From positions 1-64,000 of the forward strand of contig NZ_ASJC01000005.1 in assembly GCF_000691145.1 (NCBI RefSeq): a stretch of 64,000 bases of DNA, given 5' to 3'. A program made the position numbers and the translations under genes. The notes beneath the pieces are model-generated. The model searched no databases, was not told the DNA's origin, and saw only the letters and a program-made list of their open reading frames with translations. Shown in pieces: positions 1-9,161 of the stretch. This stretch comes from Bacillus altitudinis 41KF2b. Lineage in GTDB: Bacteria > Bacillota > Bacilli > Bacillales > Bacillaceae. Positions within the stretch are counted from its first letter, which is position 1. Every line of letters starts with the position of its first letter.

Positions 1-242
1 AGACTGTGTCTAATATATGGGGTGCACTTCAATAGAATGACTGAATGATAAACACAAACTTTCCCAGACTTTACACAAGAAGCAAACGACTATGTCGTCA
101 ATATGGAGAATTACAAATATACCACCCTCCTAATGTATGATTTAGGTGGTGGTTTTTCTATGTCCCATTTGACTAGGTATCGTGTATACATGAGTGGTAT
201 GATAGACGACAACATCTCATGAGAGAAAGGATAGGATAAACG
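1..242. other. Gene-free left edge
   Basis: No convincing open reading frame is seen here. The stretch holds an intrinsic terminator (120-158), presumably for a gene left of the window, and then the short leader of the SDR gene with its ribosome binding site (AAGGATAGG near 227-235). Confidence 0.5.
120..158 (+). terminator. Intrinsic terminator
   Basis: An ACCACC...GGTGGT hairpin extended by CCTAA/TTAGG with a small bulge, followed by a run of five T. It would end a plus-strand transcript entering from the left of the window. Confidence 0.6.
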
Positions 243-992
243 ATGAATTTTCACAATAAAACAGTCGTTATCACTGGCACAGCAAATGGAATTGGTGAGT
301 CGATCGCGTATGGCTATGCGAAAGAAGGGGCGCGTGTTGTGCTTGCGGATATTGACGAAGAGAAGGGCAAGCGCTTGGAAGATCAGCTGAAAAAGGAGTC
401 CTTTGAGGCTTTTTTTAAAAAAACGGATGTGAAACAAGAGAAGGATATTCAAGACATCATGTCAGCTGCTGTGGCTCGTTATCAAACGATCGATATTCTC
501 ATCAATAATGCAGGGGTTATGTGTACAAAATCGCCTTATGAGCTAACGGTTGATGAGTTTGATCATGTGCTGCATACAAACCTACGAGGTGCTTTTTTAT
601 GTGCAAGGGAAGCGGCACGTTATATCAAAGAGAATCCAAACGGCGGTTCCATTGTGAATATGTCATCTACCCGTGCGACCATGTCAGAGCCTCATACAGA
701 AGCGTATGCTGCATCAAAAGGCGGGATATCAGCACTTACTCATGCGCTGGCTGCTTCTTTTAGTCAGGATCACATAACAGTAAACAGCATTTCCCCTGGG
801 TGGATTGAAACGAAGGGTGAGAAAAATTTGCGAGAAATTGACCATCAGCAGCACCTTTCCAATCGAGTAGGAACGCCAAGGGATATTGTCAAAGCTTGTT
901 TTTATTTAACAGATGAAGACAATCAATTTGTGACAGGAACAGATTTGGTTGTTGATGGCGGCATGACTAGAAAAATGATTTATGCGGATTAA
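243..992 (+). CDS. SDR family NAD(P)-dependent oxidoreductase
   Basis: A classical short-chain dehydrogenase/reductase of 249 aa, the usual length. The N-terminal Rossmann motif reads TGTANGIG (residues 11-18), NNAG follows near residue 87, and the catalytic Ser with YxxxK (YAASK) is present. SDRs oxidise or reduce alcohols, sugars or ketones with NAD(P); the substrate cannot be read from sequence. The ATG at 243 has an AAGGATAGG ribosome site. It stands alone, about 120 bp upstream of the start of a T-box leader, and no clear terminator separates them. Family assignment is secure; substrate unknown. Confidence 0.88.
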   Translation: MNFHNKTVVITGTANGIGESIAYGYAKEGARVVLADIDEEKGKRLEDQLKKESFEAFFKKTDVKQEKDIQDIMSAAVARYQTIDILINNAGVMCTKSPYELTVDEFDHVLHTNLRGAFLCAREAARYIKENPNGGSIVNMSSTRATMSEPHTEAYAASKGGISALTHALAASFSQDHITVNSISPGWIETKGEKNLREIDHQQHLSNRVGTPRDIVKACFYLTDEDNQFVTGTDLVVDGGMTRKMIYAD

Positions 993-1004
993 CATGAAAA
1001 AACA

Positions 1005-1033
1005 TTGACGTCTTGACGGAGGCGCAGTACAAT
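1005..1033 (+). promoter_or_regulatory. SigA-type promoter of the T-box leader
   Basis: A -35 TTGACG (1005-1010) and -10 TACAAT (1028-1033) are separated by exactly 17 nt. Transcription would start near 1040, at the 5' end of the T-box RNA. Confidence 0.6.
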
Positions 1034-1039
1034 ATTGAA

Positions 1040-1340
1040 CAATTCAGCTGAAGTTCGTGATGAAAAAAAGATAAAGCGCAAATAGAGAAGAGTATGTAAT
1101 GGCTGCCCCACACAGAGAACTCCGTGAAGCTGAGAAGGAGCTGGGAAGCGTTACAGAACCAAGCCTCTTAGCTCTGCACCGGATTCATTGTGATGGTGGT
1201 GCAGCGGCATTCTCCCGTTATAGAGATGGGTTAGCGATAACCTGCTAAGGTTCATCTGGTAACAGGTGAATGAACTGAGGTGGCAACGCGGAGTCAATCC
1301 CGTCCTCAAGACAGAAATGTCTTGGGGGCGGGATTTTTTT
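1040..1340 (+). promoter_or_regulatory. T-box riboswitch controlling an MFS transporter
   Basis: A tRNA-sensing leader. Visible parts: the AGTA side of the specifier loop (about 1091-1094) facing GAA after the helix TGTAA/TTACA (near 1152-1157); the AG-bulge motif AGAGA and GCTG-GAA terminal-loop motif (about 1114-1136); the T-box core GGTGGCAACGCGG (1279-1291); and a terminator hairpin (1296-1340) with a T run. The specifier loop reads GAACCAAGCC, which allows AAC (Asn), CAA (Gln) or CCA (Pro). The antiterminator bulge is TGGC, predicting a tRNA with G at position 73, which fits Asn or Gln better than Pro. T-box identity is confident; the amino acid is not settled. Confidence 0.85.
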
Positions 1341-1363
1341 ATGACAAAAAGGAGGGCACCACG

Positions 1364-2584
1364 ATGAAAAAACATTGGCGGGATATGAGCGTGTTACTTG
1401 GAGCGATTGGTATTGCGAACATAGGAGAATGGATTTATATGATTGCTCTCCATCTGCTGATTTTTCAGGAAACGGGATCCGTTCTTGCTGTTACAGCCGT
1501 CTATATGTTAAGACCTGTCTCGGCTCTTTTAACAAATAGCTGGTCTGGTAGTTTAATAGATAGACTGAATCAGCGGAATGTCATGATCAGTCTAGATCTA
1601 TGCCGGGCCATTCTGATTGCTTGTTTACCCTTTGCCTTATTTTCAGGCCACTTATTGATCGTATATGTGATGCTATTTCTCATTCACATGGCACAAGCCA
1701 TGTTTCATCCAGCTTCGATGGTGTATATGACAGCACTAATCCCGGCGGATAAACGAAAACGGTTTAATGCCATTCGATCTTTGCTTCAGTCTGGTGGATT
1801 TTTACTCGGACCCGCCGTAGCAGGGTTGCTGTTTCTCATTGGTACACCAGTCCTTTCAATTTATGTAAATGCAATCTGCCTTTTGATATCTGCTGTTTTG
1901 ACGATGTGTTTACCGACTTTGTCAAAAGCAGCCGGGGCACAAAAACGCTTTTCTCTCTCAGTATTAAAGGAAGATGCAAAACTTGTCTTTCGTTTCAGTC
2001 TCACATCCCGGCAAGTGATGGCCGTGTATTTATTATTTAGTGCCGCCATCACGGTGCTGCCGACTGCGATTGACTCACTTGAAGCAGCTTTTGCAAAGGA
2101 AGTGCTGATGTTGACCAATACCGAATATGGGTTTCTTGTCAGTGTAGCTGGGGCAGGGATTATCGCAGGGGCATGTCTCAATACGGTCATTGTCGAAAGG
2201 CTGCCTATTTCAGTGATGCTTGGTGCGGGAAGTTTGTTTGTGGCTTTTGGATACTTGATCTATGCTTTTTCAAGCACATTGACTGTCGCAGCAGCTGGCT
2301 TTTTTGTTCTCGCTTTCTTTTTAGCATTTGCAAACACCGGTTTTATGACTTTTTATCAAACGAATATCCCGGTAGAGGTTATGGGGAGAGTGGCAAGTTT
2401 TTATGCGTTATGTGAATCTGTTCTGACGATGATGATGACAGGAATATGCGGCGCATTGGCGCATGTGTTATCGATACGTACTTCTGTCATAATCGGCTGC
2501 CTATGTATGCTTCTTATTTGTCTGTTGCTATGTTTTGTCATTTTTCGTCCATTGACTGTCAAAAAAATAGTGCATCTTACTTAG
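1364..2584 (+). CDS. MFS transporter under T-box control
   Basis: A 406-aa polytopic membrane protein of the major facilitator superfamily with about 12 hydrophobic segments and an A-like loop (SLIDRLNQRN) after the second helix. The start is the ATG at 1364, 7-8 nt after AAGGAGG; an in-frame ATG at 1280 lies inside the T-box core and cannot be the start. Because the gene is directly downstream of the T-box terminator, its expression should rise when a particular tRNA is uncharged. That suggests import of an amino acid or peptide, or export of a related compound or antibiotic. The substrate is inference only; sequence alone resembles the drug/solute H+ antiporter-like MFS branch. Confidence 0.85.
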   Translation: MKKHWRDMSVLLGAIGIANIGEWIYMIALHLLIFQETGSVLAVTAVYMLRPVSALLTNSWSGSLIDRLNQRNVMISLDLCRAILIACLPFALFSGHLLIVYVMLFLIHMAQAMFHPASMVYMTALIPADKRKRFNAIRSLLQSGGFLLGPAVAGLLFLIGTPVLSIYVNAICLLISAVLTMCLPTLSKAAGAQKRFSLSVLKEDAKLVFRFSLTSRQVMAVYLLFSAAITVLPTAIDSLEAAFAKEVLMLTNTEYGFLVSVAGAGIIAGACLNTVIVERLPISVMLGAGSLFVAFGYLIYAFSSTLTVAAAGFFVLAFFLAFANTGFMTFYQTNIPVEVMGRVASFYALCESVLTMMMTGICGALAHVLSIRTSVIIGCLCMLLICLLLCFVIFRPLTVKKIVHLT

Positions 2585-2654
2585 AAAATTAAAAAAATTA
2601 TGTTATCATTATTTAAGTAAGTTAATTAAATTGATGAGAAAAGGAGTCTTACAA

Positions 2655-3695
2655 ATGAAAGCACTACGCTGGCACGATCAAAAGGACATTCGACTAGAGG
2701 AAATTGACGAACCAACAGTTGCTCCAGGAAAAGTGAAACTGAAAGTAAAATGGTGCGGCATTTGTGGTAGTGATTTACATGAATATTTAGGCGGGCCGAT
2801 CTTCATTCCTGTGAATGAACCTCATCCACTTACAAAAGAAAAAGCACCCATTACACTGGGACACGAGTTCTCTGGTGAAATTGTAGAAGTTGGAGAAGGC
2901 GTGAGTAATTACAAAGTAGGCGATCGAGTGGTTGTTGAACCTATTTTTGCAACTCACGGGCACCAAGGTGCTTACAACTTAGATGAAAACATGGGCTTCT
3001 TAGGACTTGCTGGTGGCGGTGGAGGATTCTCTGAATATGTATCTGTCGATGAAGAATTACTTCATTTGTTACCAGACGAAATTTCATATGAGCAAGGTGC
3101 ACTTGTTGAACCTTCTGCAGTTGCTTTATATGCCGTTCGTTCTAGTAAAGTACAAGCTGGGGATACAGCAGCTGTGTTTGGCTGTGGACCAATTGGTTTA
3201 CTTGTCATTGAAGCATTAAAAGCAGCTGGTGCTACTGACATTTATGCAGTGGAATTATCAAAAGAGCGCCAAGAAAAAGCAAAAGAACTTGGAGCGATCA
3301 TTGTAGATCCTTCTCAGTATGAAGATGTTGTTCAAGAAATCGCACGCCGTACAAATGGTGGAGTCGATGTTTCTTTTGAAGTGACAGGTGTACCTGTTGT
3401 ATTGAAGCAAGCAATCCAATCAACTAGAATTTCAGGTGAAACAGTCATTGTAAGCATTTGGGAAAAGGGCGCAGAAATTATGCCGAATGACATTGTCATT
3501 AAAGAACGTACAGTCAAAGGAATCATCGGCTACAGAGATGTTTTCCCATCTGTATTAAACTTAATGAGAAAAGGCTATTTCTCTGCAGACACACTCGTCA
3601 CGAAGAAAATCAAGTTGGACGATGTGATCGAAGATGGCTTCCATGCATTAATCAATGAAAAAGATCAAGTGAAAATTTTAGTCAGTGCTGAATAA
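2655..3695 (+). CDS. bdhA: (R,R)-2,3-butanediol dehydrogenase (acetoin reductase)
   Basis: A zinc-dependent medium-chain dehydrogenase of 346 aa, the length of B. subtilis BdhA (YdjL). It interconverts acetoin and 2,3-butanediol with NAD(H) in overflow metabolism. Visible features: catalytic zinc site CGICGSDLHEY near residue 37, GHEFSGE near residue 70, and the nucleotide-binding glycine motif GCGPIG near residue 177. The true start is the ATG at 2655, 8 nt after AAGGAG; an upstream in-frame ATG at 2631 overlaps that site. It is a single-gene unit followed by an intrinsic terminator. Confidence 0.9.
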   Translation: MKALRWHDQKDIRLEEIDEPTVAPGKVKLKVKWCGICGSDLHEYLGGPIFIPVNEPHPLTKEKAPITLGHEFSGEIVEVGEGVSNYKVGDRVVVEPIFATHGHQGAYNLDENMGFLGLAGGGGGFSEYVSVDEELLHLLPDEISYEQGALVEPSAVALYAVRSSKVQAGDTAAVFGCGPIGLLVIEALKAAGATDIYAVELSKERQEKAKELGAIIVDPSQYEDVVQEIARRTNGGVDVSFEVTGVPVVLKQAIQSTRISGETVIVSIWEKGAEIMPNDIVIKERTVKGIIGYRDVFPSVLNLMRKGYFSADTLVTKKIKLDDVIEDGFHALINEKDQVKILVSAE

Positions 3696-3705
3696 GTAGG
3701 ACGAA

Positions 3706-3738
3706 AAAGAGAATGGCAGATGCCGTTCTCTTTTTTTT
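3706..3738 (+). terminator. Terminator after bdhA
   Basis: A hairpin AAGAGAATGGCA/TGCCGTTCTCTT with one wobble pair runs into eight T. Confidence 0.75.
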
Positions 3739-3823
3739 ATAAGAGCATGCGATTTTTCATAAAGAGGGCATCGGCTGAATAGTGATAACTGCAAAGGTTT
3801 TTGTAAATAAAGGAGATGACATC

Positions 3824-4654
3824 ATGTTTTATCACATTAAAGAACTGCAATATGAAGCAAAGCCCTCTAAGCCGGACCCTCTTTATGCGAAAAAATTACA
3901 AGAGGTGTTAGGCGGTCAATATGGAGAAATCAGCGTGATGATGCAATATTTATTTCAAGGGTTTAACTGCCGAGCGGATCAAAAATATAAAGATTTGCTC
4001 CATGACATTGGAACGGAGGAAATCGGTCATGTCGAAATGCTGGCAACGATGATTGCTCGATTACTTGATAATGCCCCAGTTAAAGAACAAGAAGAAGCGT
4101 ATCAAAGTGATCCAGCACTTGCAGCCGTCATGGGCGGAATGAATCCTCAACATGCAATTGTTGCAGGCTTAGGGGCAATGGCAGCAGATAGTCAAGGGTA
4201 TCCGTGGAATGCAAAATATATCATTGCAAGCGGAAATTTAATGGCTGACTTCCGGGCAAATTTGAATGCGGAGTCACAAGGCAGACTTCAGGTTACACGG
4301 CTTTATGAAATGACCGATGACCGCGGAGTGAAGGATATGCTCTCCTTTCTCATTGCTCGTGATACATATCATCAAAATATGTGGCTGGCTGCAATTAAGG
4401 AATTGGAAGAACGAGAAGGGGATGTCGTTGTTCCAACCACCTTCCCGCGCTCACTGGAAAAACAGCAAGTATCCTATGATTTGTTTAACTTCTCAAGAGG
4501 AGAAGAAAGCAAAGAAGGCAGATGGGCACATGGCCGAAGTATGGATGGAAAGGGAGAATTCAGATATATTTCTGCCCCTGTCGTGTTCGGCTCTGCGCCT
4601 AAACTCAAACCAGCACCGAAAGAACTATATAACACACCGAAAAAAGGGGAATAA
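3824..4654 (+). CDS. Manganese catalase family protein
   Basis: A 276-aa non-haem catalase of the ferritin-like di-manganese family, similar to B. subtilis YdbD and related to spore CotJC. It disproportionates hydrogen peroxide. The di-metal ligands are visible as the Glu in GQYGEISVMMQYL, EEIGHVEML (ExxH) and the later ESQGR and RDTYHQNMW helices. Start chosen at the ATG at 3824 after AAAGGAGATGAC; an in-frame GTG-type start at 3782 lacks a ribosome site. The terminator at its 3' end is shared with the convergent ABC-transporter operon. Confidence 0.88.
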   Translation: MFYHIKELQYEAKPSKPDPLYAKKLQEVLGGQYGEISVMMQYLFQGFNCRADQKYKDLLHDIGTEEIGHVEMLATMIARLLDNAPVKEQEEAYQSDPALAAVMGGMNPQHAIVAGLGAMAADSQGYPWNAKYIIASGNLMADFRANLNAESQGRLQVTRLYEMTDDRGVKDMLSFLIARDTYHQNMWLAAIKELEEREGDVVVPTTFPRSLEKQQVSYDLFNFSRGEESKEGRWAHGRSMDGKGEFRYISAPVVFGSAPKLKPAPKELYNTPKKGE

Positions 4655-4690
4655 AAAAGTCGATCAGGGTTTGTACCTGATCGGCTTTTT
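4654..4690. terminator. Bidirectional terminator between catalase and ABC operon
   Basis: The hairpin CGATCAGG...CCTGATCG is flanked by an A run on the left and a T run on the right, so it can stop both convergent transcripts. Confidence 0.75.
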
Positions 4691-5403
4691 TAACGTCCAA
4701 GAGATTTTCCGTACACGCTGACTCGTTTCTCTAACAAAGCAAAAGCGAGTTCAAAGAAAATACTAAGCATCCAATAGATCAAAGCAGAGACAAGATACGT
4801 TTCTAAAAATTTGTAGCCGTCATTTGCAATGATGCGAGAGATCCCCATGATTTCCAGTACACCAATTGTAAACGAAAGGGATGTGGCTTTTAACAGCTGA
4901 ATGAGCTGATTCCCTAGGTTTGGCAGGGCAACCACAAACGCTTGCGGTAAAATAATGCGAATCATCGCCTGTCTGGTGGTCATGCCAACGATTTTCGCCG
5001 CTTCAAGCTGCCCTCTGTCTACCGCAAGGAGTGCGCTACGGACCACTTCTGTTAAATGTGCGGCTGAATGCAGGCTGAAGGTGATAAGGGCAACGGTAAG
5101 CGGGGAGACCATATCCGGGTGAAAGGTCAACCCAAAAGTGCTATTCATTTTGGTCAGAACAAATGGAATGCCATAAAAGAAAGCAAACAACTGAACAATG
5201 AGAGGTGTTCCTCTAAAAAATGAGACATAGAGCGTGACCAGCTGGCGGAGCACAGGGATACGAAAGAGGCGAATGAAAGCAAAAACAGATCCAATCAAAA
5301 GGCTCACAGCCATAGAAACAAGTGCAATCAATAAGGTAAAGGGAACGCCTTTTAGAATATGTGGTATTTGGTCAATCGCAAATGATATATCAATGGTTTG
5401 CAT
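4690..5403 (-). CDS. Amino-acid ABC transporter permease (second)
   Basis: A 237-aa membrane permease of the polar amino-acid (HisMQ/TcyLM) family with several transmembrane segments. The cytoplasmic EAA loop reads QLEAAKIVGMTTRQAMIRIILPQA around residues 130-155 (shown here only as EAA...G...I.LP). Last gene of a four-gene minus-strand operon ATPase, binding protein, permease, permease; 12 bp separate it from the first permease. Start at the ATG at 5403 with AAGGAGGCG upstream. Two different permease genes suggest a heterodimeric channel, as in the B. subtilis TcyJKLMN cystine system. Substrate inferred as cystine or a related sulfur amino acid. Confidence 0.82.
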   Translation of the reverse strand: MQTIDISFAIDQIPHILKGVPFTLLIALVSMAVSLLIGSVFAFIRLFRIPVLRQLVTLYVSFFRGTPLIVQLFAFFYGIPFVLTKMNSTFGLTFHPDMVSPLTVALITFSLHSAAHLTEVVRSALLAVDRGQLEAAKIVGMTTRQAMIRIILPQAFVVALPNLGNQLIQLLKATSLSFTIGVLEIMGISRIIANDGYKFLETYLVSALIYWMLSIFFELAFALLEKRVSVYGKSLGR

Positions 5404-5415
5404 CAAATCGCCTCC

Positions 5416-6114
5416 TTAGCGTGACAGGCTGGTGCGGCCTTTCACAAATTTTCTTTCCAGTAGCATCGTGATCAGTTCAATACTGATGCAAATCAGCCAA
5501 TACACAATTGCAATGATGACGTACACTTCAAACATCCCTATCCCGTAGTTATTGCCTAGGATGATTTTGACCTGTCCCATCATATCAATGAGTCCGATTG
5601 TAAATGCAATGGCGGTATCTTTCACGAGATCAATGGTGTAATTTCCGAGGTTCGGAAGTGCAATGAGAAAGGCTTGCGGAATAATGATCCTCATTAATGC
5701 CTGTGTATCTGTCATCCCAACAATGTAAGCTGCTTCAAGCTGATCTTTCCCAACAGAGGAATATGCACTGCGAAAGACTTCAGATAAATAAGCGCCCGTA
5801 TGTAACGAGAATGTGATCATCACAAATAACACACGATCCCAATGATTGATTTGAATTCCGGCCATGAGTAAAAGCTGAGGCAGGCCAAAATAAATCAGAA
5901 ATAACTGAACAATGAGCGGCGTACTTCGTGTAAATGACAAATAAATGACCGCCAATTGTTTCAGCACTGGAATTTGTTTGATTCGAATGTAAGCAAACAG
6001 CAATCCGATGATGATGGCAAAAAACAATGACACCACAATCATCAGAAATGTGAGTGGCAGACGATCCACCACTTGTAAAAAGATTCTTAGCCAATCTCCA
6101 GCTGTAAACGTCAT
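5416..6114 (-). CDS. Amino-acid ABC transporter permease (first)
   Basis: A 232-aa permease homologous to its downstream neighbour, with the same EAA loop (QLEAAYIVGMTD) and five or so hydrophobic helices. Its ATG overlaps the stop of the binding-protein gene (ATGA), indicating translational coupling. It would form the membrane channel with the second permease. The family handles polar amino acids; TcyL-like assignment rests on operon organisation and general similarity. Confidence 0.82.
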   Translation of the reverse strand: MTFTAGDWLRIFLQVVDRLPLTFLMIVVSLFFAIIIGLLFAYIRIKQIPVLKQLAVIYLSFTRSTPLIVQLFLIYFGLPQLLLMAGIQINHWDRVLFVMITFSLHTGAYLSEVFRSAYSSVGKDQLEAAYIVGMTDTQALMRIIIPQAFLIALPNLGNYTIDLVKDTAIAFTIGLIDMMGQVKIILGNNYGIGMFEVYVIIAIVYWLICISIELITMLLERKFVKGRTSLSR

Positions 6115-6971
6115 GGCGATTCCTTCCTTTCTTCATATTGATAGCCTTGCTCTGATATATAGTCAATATCTTGAAAGAAATCAACGCCAAACCATTTCTT
6201 CGCAAGGTCAGGTAATGTTCCGTCTTCTATCATCTCTTGTGTCACTCGGTCCAATTGTGATGCTAGTTTCTTTTGACTAGGCTGTAAGACAAGATAAATA
6301 GGTTCCTTTGAGACAATGCCGCCCACTTTGACTTTCAGGTGAAGATGTTTTTGAATCGTATCAAAGGTCGAAATATTCATAAAAGCCGCATCGGACCGTC
6401 CACTTTCGACTCGTTTTAAATTGAGTTCGTTTGAAGGGCTTTCAATGGTCGTGAGCGGAATTTTCCGATCATTTTCTTCATTATATTGATTTAATATGGA
6501 ACGAAGGCCGCCGCTAGGACTGACGGGAGCGAGCTTTTTTGATGTCATATCGTCTAGAGATTCAATATCTTGCTCTGATTCATTCACAATTAAACCTGTC
6601 ATCGAATAGCCGTATGGAACCTTAGGATAAAGAAAGCGTTTTTCACGTTCAGGATTACTAAAAAACCAATTAGCCGCCATTTCAAATTTCCCAGCGCCGA
6701 TCCCAATTAAATTGGATTCTTCCTCGCCAAAGATATAATCAAAATGAATGTGTGGCAAACGTTTCTCGACTTCATTTAAATAATCGATGTTATAGCCAAT
6801 CGGCTCGTTGCGGTCATTTGTGGCTAAAAAAGGCGGATTGACTTCTGCGCTTAGTGCGACTTTGACAATTTGTCTGCCGTCATCTGTTGTCGTTTTCACA
6901 CTGCTGCAGCCAATGAGAGAGAAGAGAAACAGAAGGATACTAGCGGCGGTGAATAAAGTCTTGCGCTTCAT
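6111..6971 (-). CDS. Amino-acid ABC transporter substrate-binding lipoprotein
   Basis: A 286-aa family-3 extracellular solute-binding protein. The N-terminus is a lipoprotein signal: basic start MKRK, hydrophobic stretch and lipobox LIGC, so it should be lipid-anchored outside the membrane. The mature part shows the family start [13 protein letters not shown] and the later [12 protein letters not shown] region. The ATG at 6971 follows GGAGGAAG and overlaps the ATPase stop by 4 nt; an upstream in-frame ATG at 6995 is less likely. It captures the transported amino acid, probably cystine or another sulfur compound judging from the divergent ydbM-like gene. Confidence 0.84.
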   Translation of the reverse strand: MKRKTLFTAASILLFLFSLIGCSSVKTTTDDGRQIVKVALSAEVNPPFLATNDRNEPIGYNIDYLNEVEKRLPHIHFDYIFGEEESNLIGIGAGKFEMAANWFFSNPEREKRFLYPKVPYGYSMTGLIVNESEQDIESLDDMTSKKLAPVSPSGGLRSILNQYNEENDRKIPLTTIESPSNELNLKRVESGRSDAAFMNISTFDTIQKHLHLKVKVGGIVSKEPIYLVLQPSQKKLASQLDRVTQEMIEDGTLPDLAKKWFGVDFFQDIDYISEQGYQYEERKESP

Positions 6972-7732
6972 CTGTCTTCCTCCAATCCTTGCCACATCCC
7001 GCGATGAATTCTTGATAAAAATTGTTTCGTTCGTTCATGCTGAGGCTTCATCAGGACGTCTTCTGGTGAGCCTTTTTCAACGATTTCCCCATCTGCCATA
7101 AAGATCACTGTATCCGCTACATCTTTTGCAAACGAGATTTCATGCGTCACAATGACCATCGTCATTCCTTGGCTCGCAATATCTTTCATCATTTCAAGGA
7201 TTTCTCCGACCATCTCTGGGTCCAGTGCGGACGTTGGTTCATCAAACAAAAGCACCGCAGGATTCATGGCAAGCGCACGAGCAATCCCAATCCGCTGCTG
7301 TTGACCCCCGGATAATTCACTTGGAAACGCATCTTTTTTATGAAGCAGCCCAATTCGCGTTAACAATTGCTCTCCGATTTTTTCCGCCTCTTTTTTAGAC
7401 ATGTTTTGAGACACAATCAATCCTTCTGTGATGTTTTCGAGTGCTCGTTTATTTTGAAACAAGTGATAATGCTGAAACACCATAGACGATTGCTGTCTGA
7501 GTTTTAGAAGATCTTTTTTTCGATATTGTTCAAATTGAATCGTGGCTTCTCCAACTGTCAGCGTTCCTTTGTCTGGGATATCAAGGCTGTTTAAACTGCG
7601 GAGAAGGGTTGTTTTTCCTGATCCGCTCGGTCCAATAATGGCGACCACTTCACCTTCTTGTACGGTGAAATCAATTCCTTTTAACACATGAGTTGACCCA
7701 TAGGATTTATGTAGATTAGTAGCAGAAATCAT
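6968..7732 (-). CDS. Amino-acid ABC transporter ATP-binding protein
   Basis: An ABC ATPase with Walker [11 protein letters not shown]-loop, signature LSGGQQQR, Walker [13 protein letters not shown] and H-loop VTHE, all intact. About 254 aa from the ATG at 7732, which an AAAGGA precedes; an in-frame ATG at 7756 adds eight residues but lacks a ribosome site. First gene of the operon, unlike B. subtilis tcyJKLMN where the ATPase is last. It powers uptake through the two permeases. The promoter lies in the 144-bp divergent region shared with the acyl-CoA dehydrogenase gene. Confidence 0.86.
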   Translation of the reverse strand: MISATNLHKSYGSTHVLKGIDFTVQEGEVVAIIGPSGSGKTTLLRSLNSLDIPDKGTLTVGEATIQFEQYRKKDLLKLRQQSSMVFQHYHLFQNKRALENITEGLIVSQNMSKKEAEKIGEQLLTRIGLLHKKDAFPSELSGGQQQRIGIARALAMNPAVLLFDEPTSALDPEMVGEILEMMKDIASQGMTMVIVTHEISFAKDVADTVIFMADGEIVEKGSPEDVLMKPQHERTKQFLSRIHRGMWQGLEEDR

Positions 7733-7815
7733 AAAAGCATCACGTTCCTTTGACATATGTACTTAATATTGATAAAATTTAACACATTAAATCCTATAAG
7801 TAAAGTGTGTTTTAA

Positions 7816-7844
7816 TAATACCTATTGGATAAATCGGATATGAT
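7816..7844 (+). promoter_or_regulatory. Promoter and candidate CymR-type operator
   Basis: The divergent region carries TAATACCTATTGGATAAAT (7816-7834), and 5 nt later a -10-like TATGAT (7839-7844) for the plus-strand gene. The ATACC-TATTGG-AT pattern resembles operators of CymR, the Bacillus cysteine-metabolism repressor, as I recall them. B. subtilis ydbM belongs to that regulon. The promoter's -35 (TAATAC) is poor. Operator identity is inference. Confidence 0.4.
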
Positions 7845-7876
7845 AGATTGAGAGAAACAGAGGAGTTGGATACGTT

Positions 7877-9046
7877 TTGTCTAAAGCATTATTTGTCGAT
7901 ACAGATTTTCAAAAAAATTGGCTAGATCAACTAGAATCCCTTCGTGAAACGATCGAACAATCTGCAAAAGAACATGATGAGGGTGCCTATTTTCCTAAAC
8001 AAAATATCGAATCATTAGTAAAACTGGGCTATACAACGTTGTCTCTGCCTGTTGAGTACGGGGGCGGGGGTCAATCTGTAAAGGATATGGTTCTTTTTCA
8101 AGAAACACTAGGAAGTATGGATGGAGCAACTGCCTTATCGATCGGCTGGCACCAAGGAGTTGTTGGTGAAATTTATGAAAAGAAACTATGGAATGAGAAG
8201 CAGCTGCAATTTTTTGCTAAAGAAATCAAGAATGGGGCTCTTGTGAACCGGGCCGTCAGTGAGGCGCAAACAGGGAGTCCAACAAGAGGGGGCAAACCTG
8301 GAACAACTGCAACGAAATCAGGAGATCAATGGGTGATCAATGGCCGGAAAACATTTACAACGATGTCACCAGCACTCACATATTTTCTCGTCGGTGTATG
8401 GATCGAAGAAAAAGAAGCGATGGGCTTCTTCTTAATTCACCGTGATACAAAAGGTGTTTCTATAGAAGAAACGTGGGATGTTGTTGGCATGAGAGGAACA
8501 GAGAGCCATGATTTAATTCTAGATCAAGTGGAAGTTCCAGATGACATGTTGGTTGAAGTGCAAAAAGGACCTCGGGGCGGTACGTTAAACCCTTGGATCG
8601 CACATATTCCTTCCTGCTATTTAGGGATTGCACAAGCGGCAAGAGACTATGCTGTTCAGTATGCCATCACCCATTCACCGAACAGTATTAGCGGAACGAT
8701 TAGCGAACTGCCAAATGTCCAAACACTGATTGGCGAAATTGATTTACTACTAAAGCAAGCACGCCATGTCATCTATTCAACGACAACATTGTATGAGCAG
8801 CCAGAGAAAAGAGAGCTGTTAATCAATGAATTCGGTGCTGTGAAGCATACAGTCGTTAATGATAGTCTGCAAGTGGTCGATAAAGCCATGCGTTTAGTCG
8901 GTGCAAAAAGCTTAAGCCTTAGCTGCCCGCTTCAACGTTACTATCGAGACATTCGTGCTGGCCTTCATAACCCACCAATGGACGATATGACCATTTCGAA
9001 AATTGCAAAGCAAGCGATTGAAGAGAAAAAATTGAACGTACAATAA
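7877..9046 (+). CDS. Acyl-CoA dehydrogenase family protein, YdbM-like
   Basis: A 389-aa flavoprotein of the acyl-CoA dehydrogenase superfamily, most like B. subtilis YdbM. Recognisable blocks: AVSEAQTGSPTRG and the following GDQWVINGRKTFTT (FAD and substrate region), and GMRGTESHD of the middle beta domain. Translation starts at TTG 7877, 11 nt after GAGGAG; no nearby ATG fits. In B. subtilis ydbM is switched on by sulfur limitation, and here it is divergent from a cystine-type transporter. A role in using a sulfur-containing or short-chain acyl compound is plausible, but the substrate is unknown. Confidence 0.85.
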   Translation: MSKALFVDTDFQKNWLDQLESLRETIEQSAKEHDEGAYFPKQNIESLVKLGYTTLSLPVEYGGGGQSVKDMVLFQETLGSMDGATALSIGWHQGVVGEIYEKKLWNEKQLQFFAKEIKNGALVNRAVSEAQTGSPTRGGKPGTTATKSGDQWVINGRKTFTTMSPALTYFLVGVWIEEKEAMGFFLIHRDTKGVSIEETWDVVGMRGTESHDLILDQVEVPDDMLVEVQKGPRGGTLNPWIAHIPSCYLGIAQAARDYAVQYAITHSPNSISGTISELPNVQTLIGEIDLLLKQARHVIYSTTTLYEQPEKRELLINEFGAVKHTVVNDSLQVVDKAMRLVGAKSLSLSCPLQRYYRDIRAGLHNPPMDDMTISKIAKQAIEEKKLNVQ

Positions 9047-9050
9047 ACAG

Positions 9051-9077
9051 AAAGCCGGATAAAACCGGCTTTTTTTA
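9051..9077 (+). terminator. Terminator after the acyl-CoA dehydrogenase gene
   Basis: Hairpin AAAGCCGG/CCGGCTTT followed by a T run. Confidence 0.8.
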
Positions 9078-9161
9078 TTGAAAAAGAGGACGAGCGGCTC
9101 TTATTTCTGATCAGTCAGCATGCTACAATCAATTGCAATCATGAGCAAAGAGGGTGATTGT

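Noticed and set aside
1280-1363. Longer N-terminus of the MFS transporter starting at 1280
   Set aside because: It would translate the T-box core and terminator; the ATG at 1364 has its own strong ribosome site.
3745-3800. SigB promoter upstream of the manganese catalase gene
   Set aside because: GGGCAT exists but no GTTT-type -35 at proper distance.
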